DNA of 64,000 nucleotides from Myxococcales bacterium (GCA_016191785.1 JACPVJ010000082.1:248001-312000), one strand, 5' to 3'; shown: positions 18,638 through 27,709, counted from the stretch's first letter. Made by a program: numbers and translations. Notes: generated by a model from the sequence alone, not told the origin.

Positions 18638-19126
18638 TCAGCTCTCCGTGGGCTCGGCGGCGCGGGCCGTCTGGGCGTCGGTCAGGCGCTCGTGGATGAT
18701 TCGCCGAAGCGTTCCCAGGTCGAACCGATGGGGCCGGATGTCCTCCGACTGGTGGGCCACCTCGCGCATGATCGCGTCCGCGTGCTCGCGCGGCCGGTCG
18801 GGGATCTTCAGAGCGTCGCCCAGTCGCGCGAGCGCGGCTGTCTCGTCTTCGCTCACGTTGCCATCGAGCCAGGTCATCCACGCGGCCACGGCATAGACGA
18901 ACAGCTTGTCCTCTTTCGACATTCCACGCCGATCGATCTCGCCGATGTCGACGGGGAACTTGGTCGCCTTCTCGATCTCGGTGATGTCGGAGAGTCCCAG
19001 GCCCTCTTCCGTGGCCATGCGGACGATGGCGTCCGCCTCGTCCGCATCCAGGTTTCCGTCGGCCCAGCCGACCGCAGCCAGCGCGATGTACACATCCAAA
19101 CCGAGTGCGCGTTTTTCGCCGGACAT
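18638..19126 (-). CDS. TerB-like (tellurite-resistance-type) helical protein
   Basis: 162-aa cytoplasmic all-helical protein. Two paired segments, VGWADGNLDADEADAIVRM and AAWMTWLDGNVSEDETAALARL, match the acidic metal-binding pattern of TerB/DjlA-type folds (ADGxxxxxE). TerB proteins are linked to membrane-associated stress response and metal sensing, but no other ter genes are here. Start ATG 19126 has GGAGG a few bases upstream. It is first in an operon with the FG-GAP lipoprotein. Confidence 0.75.
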   Translation of the reverse strand: MSGEKRALGLDVYIALAAVGWADGNLDADEADAIVRMATEEGLGLSDITEIEKATKFPVDIGEIDRRGMSKEDKLFVYAVAAWMTWLDGNVSEDETAALARLGDALKIPDRPREHADAIMREVAHQSEDIRPHRFDLGTLRRIIHERLTDAQTARAAEPTES

Positions 19127-19208
19127 CGTGTTCCTCCGCCGGTCACGCTTCTAGCACGCCAGGTTTCCTGCCAAAAATGCCAAAACTGACCTACCATTCG
19201 CCCGACCC

Positions 19209-20777
19209 ATGGTGCACCTCTCTTCGGCGCGAGTCGCCCGCGCGGCGCTGGCCGCGTGCTTGCTGTTCGCTCCGCTTTCCCAGGCCGGAAAGGCGGACGA
19301 CCAGGCCAAGAAGGCGATCCGCGAGGCGATGGAAGACGATTACCTCGCGACCAACATGACGACCGCGGTCGCGAAGCTGCGCAACGCGCTCACCGGCTGC
19401 GAGAAGGCCTGCAGCAAAGAGACCCTCGCCAGCGTCTACGGGGCGCTCGGCACGGTGTACTCGGCGGGGCTCTCGGCGCACGAAGACGCGGTGGCCGCGT
19501 TCAAGAAGATGCTCGAAGCCGATCCGAAGGCCAAACCCCAGGCCGCCTATCTCACGACGGACGTGCAGAAAGACTTCGACCGCGCCCGAGCCGAGACCAA
19601 GGGCGGCGGTGACGCCTCGCCCCCGGCGGGCGGTGGCAGCGTCGCCGTGCTGGACGAAAAGCCGTGGACGGAGCAGGCGACGTTCCACCCGGTTCCCGTG
19701 TTCGTCGAGGCACCCGAAGGGGTGAAGGTCGCCCGCGTGGTGGTGCGCTACAAGGGCCCGTCGGACGACGAGTGGCGCGAGCTTTCGCTCGCCAAGCACA
19801 AGGGCGGCTTCGGGGGGCTGATTCCCTGCGCCGCCGTCCAGAAGACCGGAACCCTCTCGTACTACGTCACGGCGTTCGACTCGAACCTGGACCGCGTCGC
19901 CAGCGCCGGGTCGGGCGACGAGCCGCGGAAGGTCAAGCTGAGGTCGGCCATCAGCGGCCGCCAACCCTCGCTGCCGGGCAGCGTGCCGCCCGAGGCGTGT
20001 CCGCGGCCGGCCCAGGGCCTGTCGTGCGAGACCAACGACGACTGCCCGGGCGCCAAGGTGTGCGTGAACCTCCAGTGCGCCGACGAGTCGAGCCTCGAGA
20101 GACCCAAGGCCGAAGAGAAACCGGACACGACGCCCCGCAAGCGGAACTGGCTCACGCTCGCGTTCTCTCCAGACCTCACCGTGATGTCCAGCCTGTCCGA
20201 TGCTTGCAGCCCGAAGGCCCAGCAAGACGAGACGCTGTCCTGCTTCTTCAAGGGCAACGTGGCCTACACCGGCACCCCGGTGAAGGGCAACGGCAACACC
20301 GCCAAGGGCGGCGTCGCCCTCGGCTCGATGCGAGCCCTCTTGGGCTACGAGCGGCTGATCGGCACTCAGCTCACGCTGGGCGCCCGCGTGGGGTACGCCT
20401 TCGGCGGCTCGCCCGAGCGCCCGGGGGGCAAGGCGTTCATGCCGCTGCACGCGGAGGCGCGCGGCGCCTACTGGCTCGGCAGCGATCCCTTCAGCCGCGC
20501 AGGGGTGCGCCCCTACGTGATGGCCAACGCAGGCATGGCAGAGGCGACCGCGAAGCTCTCGACCGAGGTGGTCGAAGACGACGGCTCCGGCGGTTTCCGC
20601 AAGCTCACCCTCGATGCCTACAAGATCCATGGTCCCTATTTCGCGGGCGCCGGCGTCGGCGTGCAGTACGCCGTGTCGCCCGAGGCCTCGATGGTGATCG
20701 AGGTCGCCGGCCGCGCGATGTTCCCGACCTTCGCGCCGGTGATTGCGCCATCCCTGGGTTTCGCCTACGGCCTCTGA
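19209..20777 (+). CDS. Outer-membrane beta-barrel protein with TPR-like N-terminus
   Basis: 522 aa with a signal peptide (cleavage near SQAGK, about residue 26), TPR-like helices (about 28-125), a beta-sandwich region (about 150-235) and a small disulfide segment (CETNDDCPGAKVCVNLQC, about 275-292). About 200 residues with alternating hydrophobic beta strands follow, ending in an aromatic-poor FAYGL tail, which resembles an outer-membrane barrel. This combination is common in myxobacterial outer-membrane proteins of unknown role. The stop is directly followed by the next ATG (TGAATG), so it heads an operon. Confidence 0.78.
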   Translation: MVHLSSARVARAALAACLLFAPLSQAGKADDQAKKAIREAMEDDYLATNMTTAVAKLRNALTGCEKACSKETLASVYGALGTVYSAGLSAHEDAVAAFKKMLEADPKAKPQAAYLTTDVQKDFDRARAETKGGGDASPPAGGGSVAVLDEKPWTEQATFHPVPVFVEAPEGVKVARVVVRYKGPSDDEWRELSLAKHKGGFGGLIPCAAVQKTGTLSYYVTAFDSNLDRVASAGSGDEPRKVKLRSAISGRQPSLPGSVPPEACPRPAQGLSCETNDDCPGAKVCVNLQCADESSLERPKAEEKPDTTPRKRNWLTLAFSPDLTVMSSLSDACSPKAQQDETLSCFFKGNVAYTGTPVKGNGNTAKGGVALGSMRALLGYERLIGTQLTLGARVGYAFGGSPERPGGKAFMPLHAEARGAYWLGSDPFSRAGVRPYVMANAGMAEATAKLSTEVVEDDGSGGFRKLTLDAYKIHGPYFAGAGVGVQYAVSPEASMVIEVAGRAMFPTFAPVIAPSLGFAYGL

Positions 20778-21302
20778 ATGCTGCTCACCGCCGACGCCAG
20801 CCTGCTCTTTCCCCGACCGGTGGTCTTCGCGGCGTACCGCGACCACCTGGCCGACCTGGTCGAGTTCTTGCCGAACATCCGCCGGATCGAGGTCGAGCGG
20901 CGGCAGGACCGCGGCTCGGTCACCGAGCTCTTGAACCAGTGGCACGGCGGCGGCGAGATCCCGGCGGCGGCTCGCGCCTTCTTGAGCGAGAGCATGCTCA
21001 GCTGGTCGGACTACGCCACCTGGAACGAGGCGGAGTGGGCCTGCGACTGGCGGATCGAGACGCACGCCTTCACCGAGGCCGTGAACTGTGCCGGCAAGAA
21101 CCGGTTCGTCGAGATCGACGGCGGCACCCGCCTCGAGATCCGCGGCGCGCTCACGATCGACGGAGGCAAGCTCAAGGGGGTGCCGAAGTTGCTCTCGAAG
21201 CGGGTCGCCTCGACGGTCGAAGACCTGCTCGTCAAGAAGATCACTCCGAACCTGCTGAGCGTCAGCGACGGCCTGCAGAAGTACCTGGAGCAGAAGCGGT
21301 GA
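20778..21302 (+). CDS. START/SRPBCC-like protein
   Basis: 174 aa, no signal peptide. The pattern (long N-terminal strand, helix AYRDHLADLVEFLPNIRRIEV, several strands including FVEIDGGTRLEIRGAL, and a long C-terminal helix) suggests a SRPBCC/START-type hydrophobic-ligand cavity. It begins at the base after the upstream stop, and its TGA overlaps the GTG of the MoaD-like gene. Function is not deducible; assignment to the fold is by pattern only. Confidence 0.65.
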   Translation: MLLTADASLLFPRPVVFAAYRDHLADLVEFLPNIRRIEVERRQDRGSVTELLNQWHGGGEIPAAARAFLSESMLSWSDYATWNEAEWACDWRIETHAFTEAVNCAGKNRFVEIDGGTRLEIRGALTIDGGKLKGVPKLLSKRVASTVEDLLVKKITPNLLSVSDGLQKYLEQKR

Positions 21303-21550
21303 AGCGCGTGCGTGTCCTGTACTTCGCCGGGGTGCGAGATCTGATCGGCATCCCGGACGAAGAGCTCGAGCTTCCGGACGAGGCCGTCGACCTCGACGGG
21401 TTCGTCCGGTGCTTGATCCGAGCACGCCCGCTGCTCGACGGGCGACTCGGCGGGGTGCGCTTCGCGGTGAACGAGACCTTCGCCCACGGGCCCGATCCGA
21501 TCGCCGCGGGCGACGTGATCGCGGTGATCCCTCCGGTGGCCGGCGGCTGA
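21299..21550 (+). CDS. MoaD/ThiS-like sulfur carrier protein
   Basis: 83-aa ubiquitin-fold protein starting VKRVRVLYFAGVRDLIG and ending in the diagnostic PPVAGG, whose C-terminal Gly-Gly would be activated and thiocarboxylated. Best match is the small subunit of molybdopterin synthase (MoaD), using GTG 21299 that overlaps the previous stop. No MoaE, MoaA or MoeB gene is adjacent, so it could instead serve another sulfur-transfer pathway. It sits in an operon with a START-like and an RNase HII-like gene. Confidence 0.8.
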   Translation: MKRVRVLYFAGVRDLIGIPDEELELPDEAVDLDGFVRCLIRARPLLDGRLGGVRFAVNETFAHGPDPIAAGDVIAVIPPVAGG

Positions 21551-21580
21551 TTTCGCCCTCCCTGGGGTACACTCCCGCCC

Positions 21581-22507
21581 GTGTCCGCCGCCTTTCGAAT
21601 CGGTGTCGACGAGAACGGGCTGGGGGCCCGGCTCGGACCGATGGTGGTCACGGCGGTGCTCGCCCAGGTCGACGCGAGTGGCGCGCGGCTCCTGGGCCGG
21701 AGGCTGCCGAAGCGCATCGCCGATCTGATCGGCGACAGCAAGCAGCGCGTCTCGCACGACGACGTGGCGCTGGGCGAAGCGTGGGCGCGCGCGCTGGTTG
21801 GCGCCGAGGCCCCCTCCCCCGACGCGGTGTTCTCGCGGCTCTCGCTCGAGGGCGGCCAGCTCCTCCAAGCGCCTTGCCCGGGCCACGTGCGCGATCAGTG
21901 CTGGACGGGCCGTGGGGAGTCGTTCAGCGCCGAGCCCGAGCTGGTGGCAGAGGCCGTCCGGGTCCGCGCTGATCTGAAGCAGCGCGGGGTCGACGTGCAA
22001 TCGGTCAAGAGCAGCGTGATCTGCACGGAGAGGCTCAACGCGGCCCTGGCCGCCGGACGAAACCGCTTCGTCGCCGATCTGCACGCGATGGAAGCTCTGG
22101 TGCTCTCGCACCGGACGCGGGCCGGGGCCGACGTCGTGGCGATCTGCGGTAAGGTCGGCGGCATGGCCGACTACCCGCGGTTCTTCGGGCCGCTCGGCGG
22201 TCGGCTGCACGTGGTGCTCGATCAGCGGCGCGAGCACAGCGCCTACCGCTTTCCCGGCTTGGGCGAGCTCCACTTCGTGCGCGACGCGGACGCCTCGGAC
22301 CCGCTGGTGATGCTGGCGTCGCTCGTCGGAAAGTGGGTGCGCGAGCTCTTGATGGCGCGGGTGGCGCGCTGGTACGCCGGCGCCGGGACCCCCAGCGGGT
22401 ATCACGACCCCGTCACCGCGCGGTTCGTCGAGGCCACGGCGCTGGTCCGGAAGAAGCGCCGGGTTCCGGACACCTGCTTCGAGCGCGTCAGGGCCAAGGA
22501 TGAGTGA
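21581..22507 (+). CDS. Divergent RNase HII-like protein
   Basis: 308 aa with a GTG start. The N-terminus IGVDENGLGARLGPMVVTAV parallels the RNase HII signature DExGxGxxxGP; GDSKQ (51-55) parallels its DSK, and DADASDPLVMLASLVGK (235-251) parallels the GDxxxxxxxAASIxAK region, keeping Asp at 237. Asp10 and Glu11 are therefore conserved, but the third catalytic Asp seems replaced near Cys189. It is also about 100 residues longer than RNase HII. It may cleave RNA-DNA hybrids, bind nucleic acid without cleavage, or act on another substrate. It overlaps the MATE gene by 8 bases. Confidence 0.62.
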   Translation: MSAAFRIGVDENGLGARLGPMVVTAVLAQVDASGARLLGRRLPKRIADLIGDSKQRVSHDDVALGEAWARALVGAEAPSPDAVFSRLSLEGGQLLQAPCPGHVRDQCWTGRGESFSAEPELVAEAVRVRADLKQRGVDVQSVKSSVICTERLNAALAAGRNRFVADLHAMEALVLSHRTRAGADVVAICGKVGGMADYPRFFGPLGGRLHVVLDQRREHSAYRFPGLGELHFVRDADASDPLVMLASLVGKWVRELLMARVARWYAGAGTPSGYHDPVTARFVEATALVRKKRRVPDTCFERVRAKDE

Positions 22508-23921
22508 GCGCATCCGCCGCGGGTCGGTCCCGGTCGAGGTCGCGCGCTTCGGCACTCCCCTGGCGCTCGGCATGGGCCTGCAGGTCACCTTCAACCTGGT
22601 CGACGCCTACCTGATCTCGCGCTTGCCCCACGGGGTGGCAGGCCCGGCCCTTGGTGCCATCGGAATCTGCGATCAGCTCGCTGCCCTGGGCACCATCGTG
22701 AGCTACGGCCTCAGCGTGGCCACTGGCGCGGTCGTCAGCCGAAGACACGGCGCGGGCGACGCGGCCGGGGTGCGGGCGGCGGCGTGGCAGTCCCTGCTCT
22801 TGGTGCTCGGCCTGAGCCTGGCGTTCGGCCTCGCGGGCGTGCTCGGAGCGCGAGTGCTGATCGCCGACGTGGTGGGCGCCAAAGGGCGCGTGGCCGAGCT
22901 GGGCGCCGCGTACTTGACGGTGATGCTCGGGGGCAGCTTCACCATCTTCCTGCTCTTGCACCTGACCACGCTGCAGCGGGCCCTGGGCAGCAGCAAGACC
23001 CCGGCCTCGCTGTTGGTCCTGGCCAACGTGGTGAACTTCGTGTTCGCCGTGCTCTTGGTGTACGGCCCCGGCGAGGCGCCGCCGGGGTTCGGCTGGGGCC
23101 CACCCATCGCCCGAGCGCTGGGCCTGCCTCGCATGGAGCTGATGGGGGCTGCGTGGGCCACGGTGCTGGCGCGGGTCGTCGTGCTGGTGCCACTGGGCGT
23201 GATCCTGATCCGGCGCTTCGGCCTGTTCCGCCGTGACTCGCGGGTCGAGCCCGACTGGCGCGCGATCTCGTCGCTCTGGCGCGTGGGCTGGCCGTCGAGC
23301 ACGCAGCTCGTGGTCCGGATCGCGGCGATGCTGGTGATCCACTCGCTGGTCGCGCGCGCTTACACCACCGCCAGCGACCAGTCCGCCACCACCGCCCTCG
23401 GCATCGTGTTCCGACTCGAGACCATGGCGCTGTTCGTGGGGCTCGGCTGGGGCAGCGCCGCGCAGACCTTCGTCGGACAGAACCTCGGTGCCTCGCGTCC
23501 CGACCGGGCAGCCAACGCGGGTTGGTTCGCCGCCCTCTACAACGCGCTGATGATGACCGCGCTCGCCGTGGCGTACCGCGCCTACGGACGCGACATCGTC
23601 GGCTTCTTCGACGACAGCCCGAGGGTGATCGAGATCGGCGTGAGCTACGTCGGCGCCGTGGGCTTCAGCTACGTGGGTCTCGGCATCGGCATCGTGCTGG
23701 GCGCCGCGATCCAGGGCGCGGGCGCCACCAAGCTCACGCTGGGGCTCGACAGCGCGGTGGTCTTCGCCTTCCAGCTGCCCGTCGCGTGGCTGGTGGTGTT
23801 CGGCCTCGGGCTGCCCCTCGAGCGCCTGTGGCAGGTCATCGCCTGGACCTACGTCGCGTTCGCGGCGGTCTACGTCGCGAGCTATCGGCGCGGGAAATTC
23901 CTCTCGACCGCGCTGCCGTGA
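22500..23921 (+). CDS. MATE family efflux transporter
   Basis: 473-aa integral inner-membrane protein with about 12 hydrophobic helices in two homologous halves, as in MATE (multidrug and toxic compound extrusion) exporters that use Na+ or H+ gradients. Typical segments are GMGLQVTFNLVDAYLISRL in helix 1 and GLGWGSAAQTFVGQNLGAS at the start of the second half, the QNxGA motif being characteristic. The ATG at 22500 lies inside the 3' end of the RNase HII-like gene. Substrate unknown. The stop is immediately adjacent to the convergent cytochrome gene. Confidence 0.9.
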   Translation: MSERIRRGSVPVEVARFGTPLALGMGLQVTFNLVDAYLISRLPHGVAGPALGAIGICDQLAALGTIVSYGLSVATGAVVSRRHGAGDAAGVRAAAWQSLLLVLGLSLAFGLAGVLGARVLIADVVGAKGRVAELGAAYLTVMLGGSFTIFLLLHLTTLQRALGSSKTPASLLVLANVVNFVFAVLLVYGPGEAPPGFGWGPPIARALGLPRMELMGAAWATVLARVVVLVPLGVILIRRFGLFRRDSRVEPDWRAISSLWRVGWPSSTQLVVRIAAMLVIHSLVARAYTTASDQSATTALGIVFRLETMALFVGLGWGSAAQTFVGQNLGASRPDRAANAGWFAALYNALMMTALAVAYRAYGRDIVGFFDDSPRVIEIGVSYVGAVGFSYVGLGIGIVLGAAIQGAGATKLTLGLDSAVVFAFQLPVAWLVVFGLGLPLERLWQVIAWTYVAFAAVYVASYRRGKFLSTALP

Positions 23922-25532
23922 TCAGCGCCCGTGACCGGGCCCCAACACACCGGGCCAGGCCTGCTCCACGTTCCAGTCCTTGCCCACGTGGGGCGGGTGA
24001 TGACACTCCGAGGCGCACAGGGACTTGGGCGGCGCCCGCACGATCAGGGTCTTGTCGTTGGGCGCCTCGGCGTGGCGCGAGGCCGGCCCGTGGCACACCT
24101 CGCACTGCACGCCCTTCAGCCCGTCGACGTGGGTGACGGTCGCCCCCCCGGGCTTGTCGTAGCCGGTGACGTGGCAGCCGACGCAGTCCAGGTTGAATTG
24201 CTTCTCTTCGATCTCGAGCGGGCCGTAGGCCCCCGAGTGCTTGGTGCTCTGCCAGAACTTGTGCTCTTCACCGTGACAGCTCACGCACTTTTCCGCTCCC
24301 AAGAAGCCGCTCTTGCCCGCCGACACCGGCGCGGGCTTGCGGTCGGCGAAGGCGTTGCGGTTGTGATCGTTGACGCGCTTGTAGTAGCTCTTCATGCGCT
24401 CGCTCACGGCTGCGTCGGTACCCAGGCCCTCGCGGATGGGCTCGAGCTCGTAGCGGAAGAAGCTGCCTGCGGCCGGGGGCTCGGGCGCCCCGTTCTGCTC
24501 GATCTCGCGCTTCACCGCGTCGCGGTCCTTGCGGCGCGCCGCCAGATCTTCCGGGCGCACGCTGCTGCCGGGCCGCTCCGCCTCGGCGATCGCGCGGTCG
24601 AGATCTTCCAGGCGACGACGCAGCGTCTCGCGCTTCTCGGCGCGCCCCAGGCCCGACCCGTCCTGGAAGCGCAGGTCTTGCCCACGCACGAACAGGTCGA
24701 CCACCGCCACGCCCTGCAAGTGGTTCGGCGTCTGCACCACCAGCGTGTCGCCGACCAGCGTGGGCGGGGTCTCGGCGTCGTTGACCTCGCCGCGATCGAC
24801 CGATTTTCCGACGATCACCAGCTGATAGCCAGGCACGGCGTCGACCATCCGCATCGCGTCGCCGCGGGCCATGGCGACGAGCGCGATGCGAATGCCCGCG
24901 CCGGCTGCGTCGAGCTTCGGTTTGGCGGCCTCGAGCGCGGCCCGCGCGTCGGCGACCTCGACCCCGGCCGGCGCCTTGCCCGACTCGAGCGGCGCGGCCA
25001 CGCCGACGATGCCCACCTTGTGCCCCTGGGCCTCGACGATCTTCACGCCTTCGGCGCCGCCCGTCTGGCCGCTCAGGTTGGCGGCCAAGAGCGGCGCACC
25101 GGTCAGCTTGCGCAACCGATCGAGCTCGTCGGCGCCGCCGGCCCAGTCGTTGACCGCGGGGGTGAACGCCGCAAGCTTGGCGTCCGCCAGCGAGGCAGCG
25201 ATGGCGTCGGCCTTCCACAGCGTCTGTGACCGCTGGTCGGTCTTCAGCGCGGGGTCCATGAAGAAGGTGGGGCCCGCCGCGAGCACCAGCGTCGACGACG
25301 CGGAATCGCGCCGACTTCGGATGAACGCCGCTGCGTGGTCGATGCCGCCGAGCATGTCCTTGACGCAGCCGCAGGGCTCGAGCGCGCCGGCCAGACTGGT
25401 GACCACGAAGATGCGCAAGGTCGGCGTGCTCGGCGCACCCGCCGGCGTGGCTGGCGCGCGCTTGCACGCGACCGCCGCCAGGCAGACCAGAGCCGCGATC
25501 ACGAGCCGGGAAAGGGCAGATGGCGAGCGCAT
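23922..25532 (-). CDS. Multiheme cytochrome c lipoprotein with degenerate nucleotidase-like domain
   Basis: 536 aa with a signal peptide and lipobox AVAC (about residue 23). Residues about 37-290 resemble the family of 5'-nucleotidase/UshA-like domains (EPCGCVKDMLGGIDH, DxxGGADEL), but the metal-binding DxH and GNHE motifs of active phosphoesterases are absent. A helical linker (about 300-400) leads to a cytochrome c554-like domain with CVSCH, CVGCH, CEVCH and CASECH, the last with three residues between the cysteines. Four c-type hemes are predicted. It probably carries electrons in the periplasm, anchored by lipid. ATG 25532 positions the signal peptide. Confidence 0.85.
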   Translation of the reverse strand: MRSPSALSRLVIAALVCLAAVACKRAPATPAGAPSTPTLRIFVVTSLAGALEPCGCVKDMLGGIDHAAAFIRSRRDSASSTLVLAAGPTFFMDPALKTDQRSQTLWKADAIAASLADAKLAAFTPAVNDWAGGADELDRLRKLTGAPLLAANLSGQTGGAEGVKIVEAQGHKVGIVGVAAPLESGKAPAGVEVADARAALEAAKPKLDAAGAGIRIALVAMARGDAMRMVDAVPGYQLVIVGKSVDRGEVNDAETPPTLVGDTLVVQTPNHLQGVAVVDLFVRGQDLRFQDGSGLGRAEKRETLRRRLEDLDRAIAEAERPGSSVRPEDLAARRKDRDAVKREIEQNGAPEPPAAGSFFRYELEPIREGLGTDAAVSERMKSYYKRVNDHNRNAFADRKPAPVSAGKSGFLGAEKCVSCHGEEHKFWQSTKHSGAYGPLEIEEKQFNLDCVGCHVTGYDKPGGATVTHVDGLKGVQCEVCHGPASRHAEAPNDKTLIVRAPPKSLCASECHHPPHVGKDWNVEQAWPGVLGPGHGR

Positions 25533-25614
25533 GCGACGCGGATCTCTAGCGCAGAACCCGTGCGAATTCAGGCCGATCTCGCCGACCGGGTAGCCGTGGC
25601 GCCTGACCGGGCGG

Positions 25615-25620
25615 CATAAT
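25615..25620 (+). promoter_or_regulatory. Likely -10 element of the Ser/Thr kinase gene
   Basis: CATAAT lies 12 bases before the kinase ATG in an otherwise GC-rich region, implying a very short or absent leader. No good -35 hexamer is visible 17 bases upstream. Confidence 0.4.
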
Positions 25621-25632
25621 GCCCAAACTCGG

Positions 25633-27699
25633 ATGAGCAGGGACACGAAAGAACCTGCCACGCCGTTCGGCCCCTTCGTGCTCGAACGGCGCCTCGCCGT
25701 CGGTGGCAGCGCCGAGGTGTTCTTGGCTCGGCCCAAGACCGGCACGGTGCCCGCGCCCAAGCTGGTGGTCAAGCGCCTCTTGACCGACAAGAACGAGGAC
25801 CAGTTCGACGTGCTCAGCCACGAGGCCGAGCTGAACCGCGCCATCTCGCACCCGAACGTGGTGGTGGTGTTCGGTGCGGGCATGGTCGGTCGCGAGCCGT
25901 ACCTGGCGATGGAGTACATCGAAGGGGTCGACCTCTATCGGCTGCTGCGGCACCTCGAGAGCGAACAGCGCCGGTTGCCGCTGGGCGCTGCGGTCTACGT
26001 CACGCGCGCGATGGCGGCTGCGCTCTCGGCGGTGCACGCCGCCCGCAACAGCGACGACGTGGCGCTCGGCATCGTGCACCGCGACGTGACGCCGTCGAAC
26101 GTCTACCTCTCCGTGGACGGCGACGTGAAGCTCGGGGACTTCGGCATCGCACGGGTCAGCGAGCAGCTACGCCCACCTTCGCGCGACGCCGGGCTCAAAG
26201 GGAAGTTCGGCTACCTGGCTCCCGAGCAGATCGCGGGAGAGCCCTTCGACCACCGGGCCGATCTGTTCGCGCTGGGGTCGATTCTGGGCGAGATGGTGCT
26301 CGGTGAGCGCGTGTTCCCGGGCAGCGGTCAGCTCGCGGTGCTGCTCGCCATCCGCGACGCGAACATCGAGCCGCTGCGCGCCCAGGCGGGACGGATGCCG
26401 CCCGGCTTCTTCGCGATCTGCGAGAAGACCCTGGCGCGTGCGCCGGGCGATCGCTTCCAGACCGCGACCGACCTGGCAGACGCCCTTCAGCCCTTCGAGA
26501 CCCCCGCCGCGCGGGCCGAGCTGGCCGAGCTGGTACGCGAGGCGTCGGACTCGAAGCAGCTCGCCCGCAAGATCAAGGACAGCGTCGATCGCATGCGCGC
26601 CGTCGCTCGCCGGATGACACCGAACCCGGACATGGCCGAGTCGGTGCCCCCTCTGGCGCTCGCGGCGCGCCCCACGGCGCGCGCTGCGCCGCGTGCCCTG
26701 GCGCCCGACCCCGAGGCGCGGGCCCGAGAGAGCGTCGAGGTGTCGCGCGTCCGCCGGACCGACGGCCGCGAGCTCGACGGCATCTCGCTGCCGCGCCTGC
26801 TCGAGCTGGTGGCCACGGGCGAGCTGACGGGGGACGACGCGGTGGCCTTCGGCGCGGGCGCCTACTGCAAGATCCGCGACCACGCCGAGCTCTCGCGTCA
26901 CCTCTTGCCGTCGACCACGCAGACCACACGTGACCTGCACGCCCCCGGAACGCCGGACTACCGGGCGCTGCTCTCGGACACGCCGATGCTCGCCGTGCTG
27001 GCCAAGATGCGACAAGAACGCGAGACCGGCGCGCTCTTCGTCGAGCGCGCCGATCGCACCGGCGCACCCCAGCGCAAGGAGCTCTACCTGCGTGCCGGCC
27101 GCCTGCACCACGTCGCCTCGACGGACCGGACCGAGCTCCTGGGCGAGTACCTGGTGCGCCGGCAGGCGCTGTCGCGAGAGCAGCTCGAGCAGGCGCTCGC
27201 TTCGCTCTCGCGCTTCGGCGGCCGGCTCGGTGACACCCTGATCGGGCTCGGGTTCGTCGAGGCCATGGACATCTTCCGCGCGATCCGCGATCAAGGTCGC
27301 GATCGCGTGGCCGCGCTCTGCGGCTGGAAGCGCGGCTCGGTGGTGTTCTATCGAGGCACCGACCCCGGCCACGTCGAGTTCCCGCTCGACCTCGACCTGT
27401 CGAGCCCGATGATGGCCGGCGCGATCGTGCAGTCGAACGGCGATCCGCGCTCGCTCTTGCCCCAGGGCGACGGCCCGCTGGTTCCCGGGCCGAGGCACTA
27501 CGCGGCGTTCGACACGGCAGAGACCGGCACCGCGCCGGTCTCGCTGCGCATGCTGCCGACGCTGGCCACCCTGCGGCTCTCGGTCACCGAGGCCGTCGCG
27601 CGGATCACCACGCCCCGCCCCGGCGAGCGCCTGATCGGGGACAAAGAGGCGCACGCCGCCCTGGTCGCCGCCAAGTTGATCGGCTGGGTCGAGTTCTGA
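25633..27699 (+). CDS. Ser/Thr protein kinase with DUF4388-like C-terminal domain
   Basis: 688-aa soluble kinase. The kinase domain (about 13-290) has glycine loop VGGSAEVF, Lys47, catalytic loop HRDVTPSN (149-156), DFG (169-171) and LAPEQ. A linker then leads to a short GYF2-like segment (RRTDGRELDGISLPRLLELVATGELTGDD, about 375-405) and a PATAN/DUF4388-like region (about 440-600; ETGALFVER, LYLRAGRLHHVAST, LGEYLVRRQ) of the kind that follows kinases and receivers in myxobacteria. No membrane helix. The kinase appears active; the tail probably mediates partner binding. Single gene, divergent from the cytochrome. Confidence 0.88.
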   Translation: MSRDTKEPATPFGPFVLERRLAVGGSAEVFLARPKTGTVPAPKLVVKRLLTDKNEDQFDVLSHEAELNRAISHPNVVVVFGAGMVGREPYLAMEYIEGVDLYRLLRHLESEQRRLPLGAAVYVTRAMAAALSAVHAARNSDDVALGIVHRDVTPSNVYLSVDGDVKLGDFGIARVSEQLRPPSRDAGLKGKFGYLAPEQIAGEPFDHRADLFALGSILGEMVLGERVFPGSGQLAVLLAIRDANIEPLRAQAGRMPPGFFAICEKTLARAPGDRFQTATDLADALQPFETPAARAELAELVREASDSKQLARKIKDSVDRMRAVARRMTPNPDMAESVPPLALAARPTARAAPRALAPDPEARARESVEVSRVRRTDGRELDGISLPRLLELVATGELTGDDAVAFGAGAYCKIRDHAELSRHLLPSTTQTTRDLHAPGTPDYRALLSDTPMLAVLAKMRQERETGALFVERADRTGAPQRKELYLRAGRLHHVASTDRTELLGEYLVRRQALSREQLEQALASLSRFGGRLGDTLIGLGFVEAMDIFRAIRDQGRDRVAALCGWKRGSVVFYRGTDPGHVEFPLDLDLSSPMMAGAIVQSNGDPRSLLPQGDGPLVPGPRHYAAFDTAETGTAPVSLRMLPTLATLRLSVTEAVARITTPRPGERLIGDKEAHAALVAAKLIGWVEF

Positions 27700-27709
27700 C
27701 GCGGCCCGG

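Noticed and set aside
19191..21572. Long minus-strand open frame antisense to the barrel, START-like and MoaD genes
   Set aside because: Composition and lack of any domain fit an antisense shadow; the plus-strand genes have domains and coupled starts.
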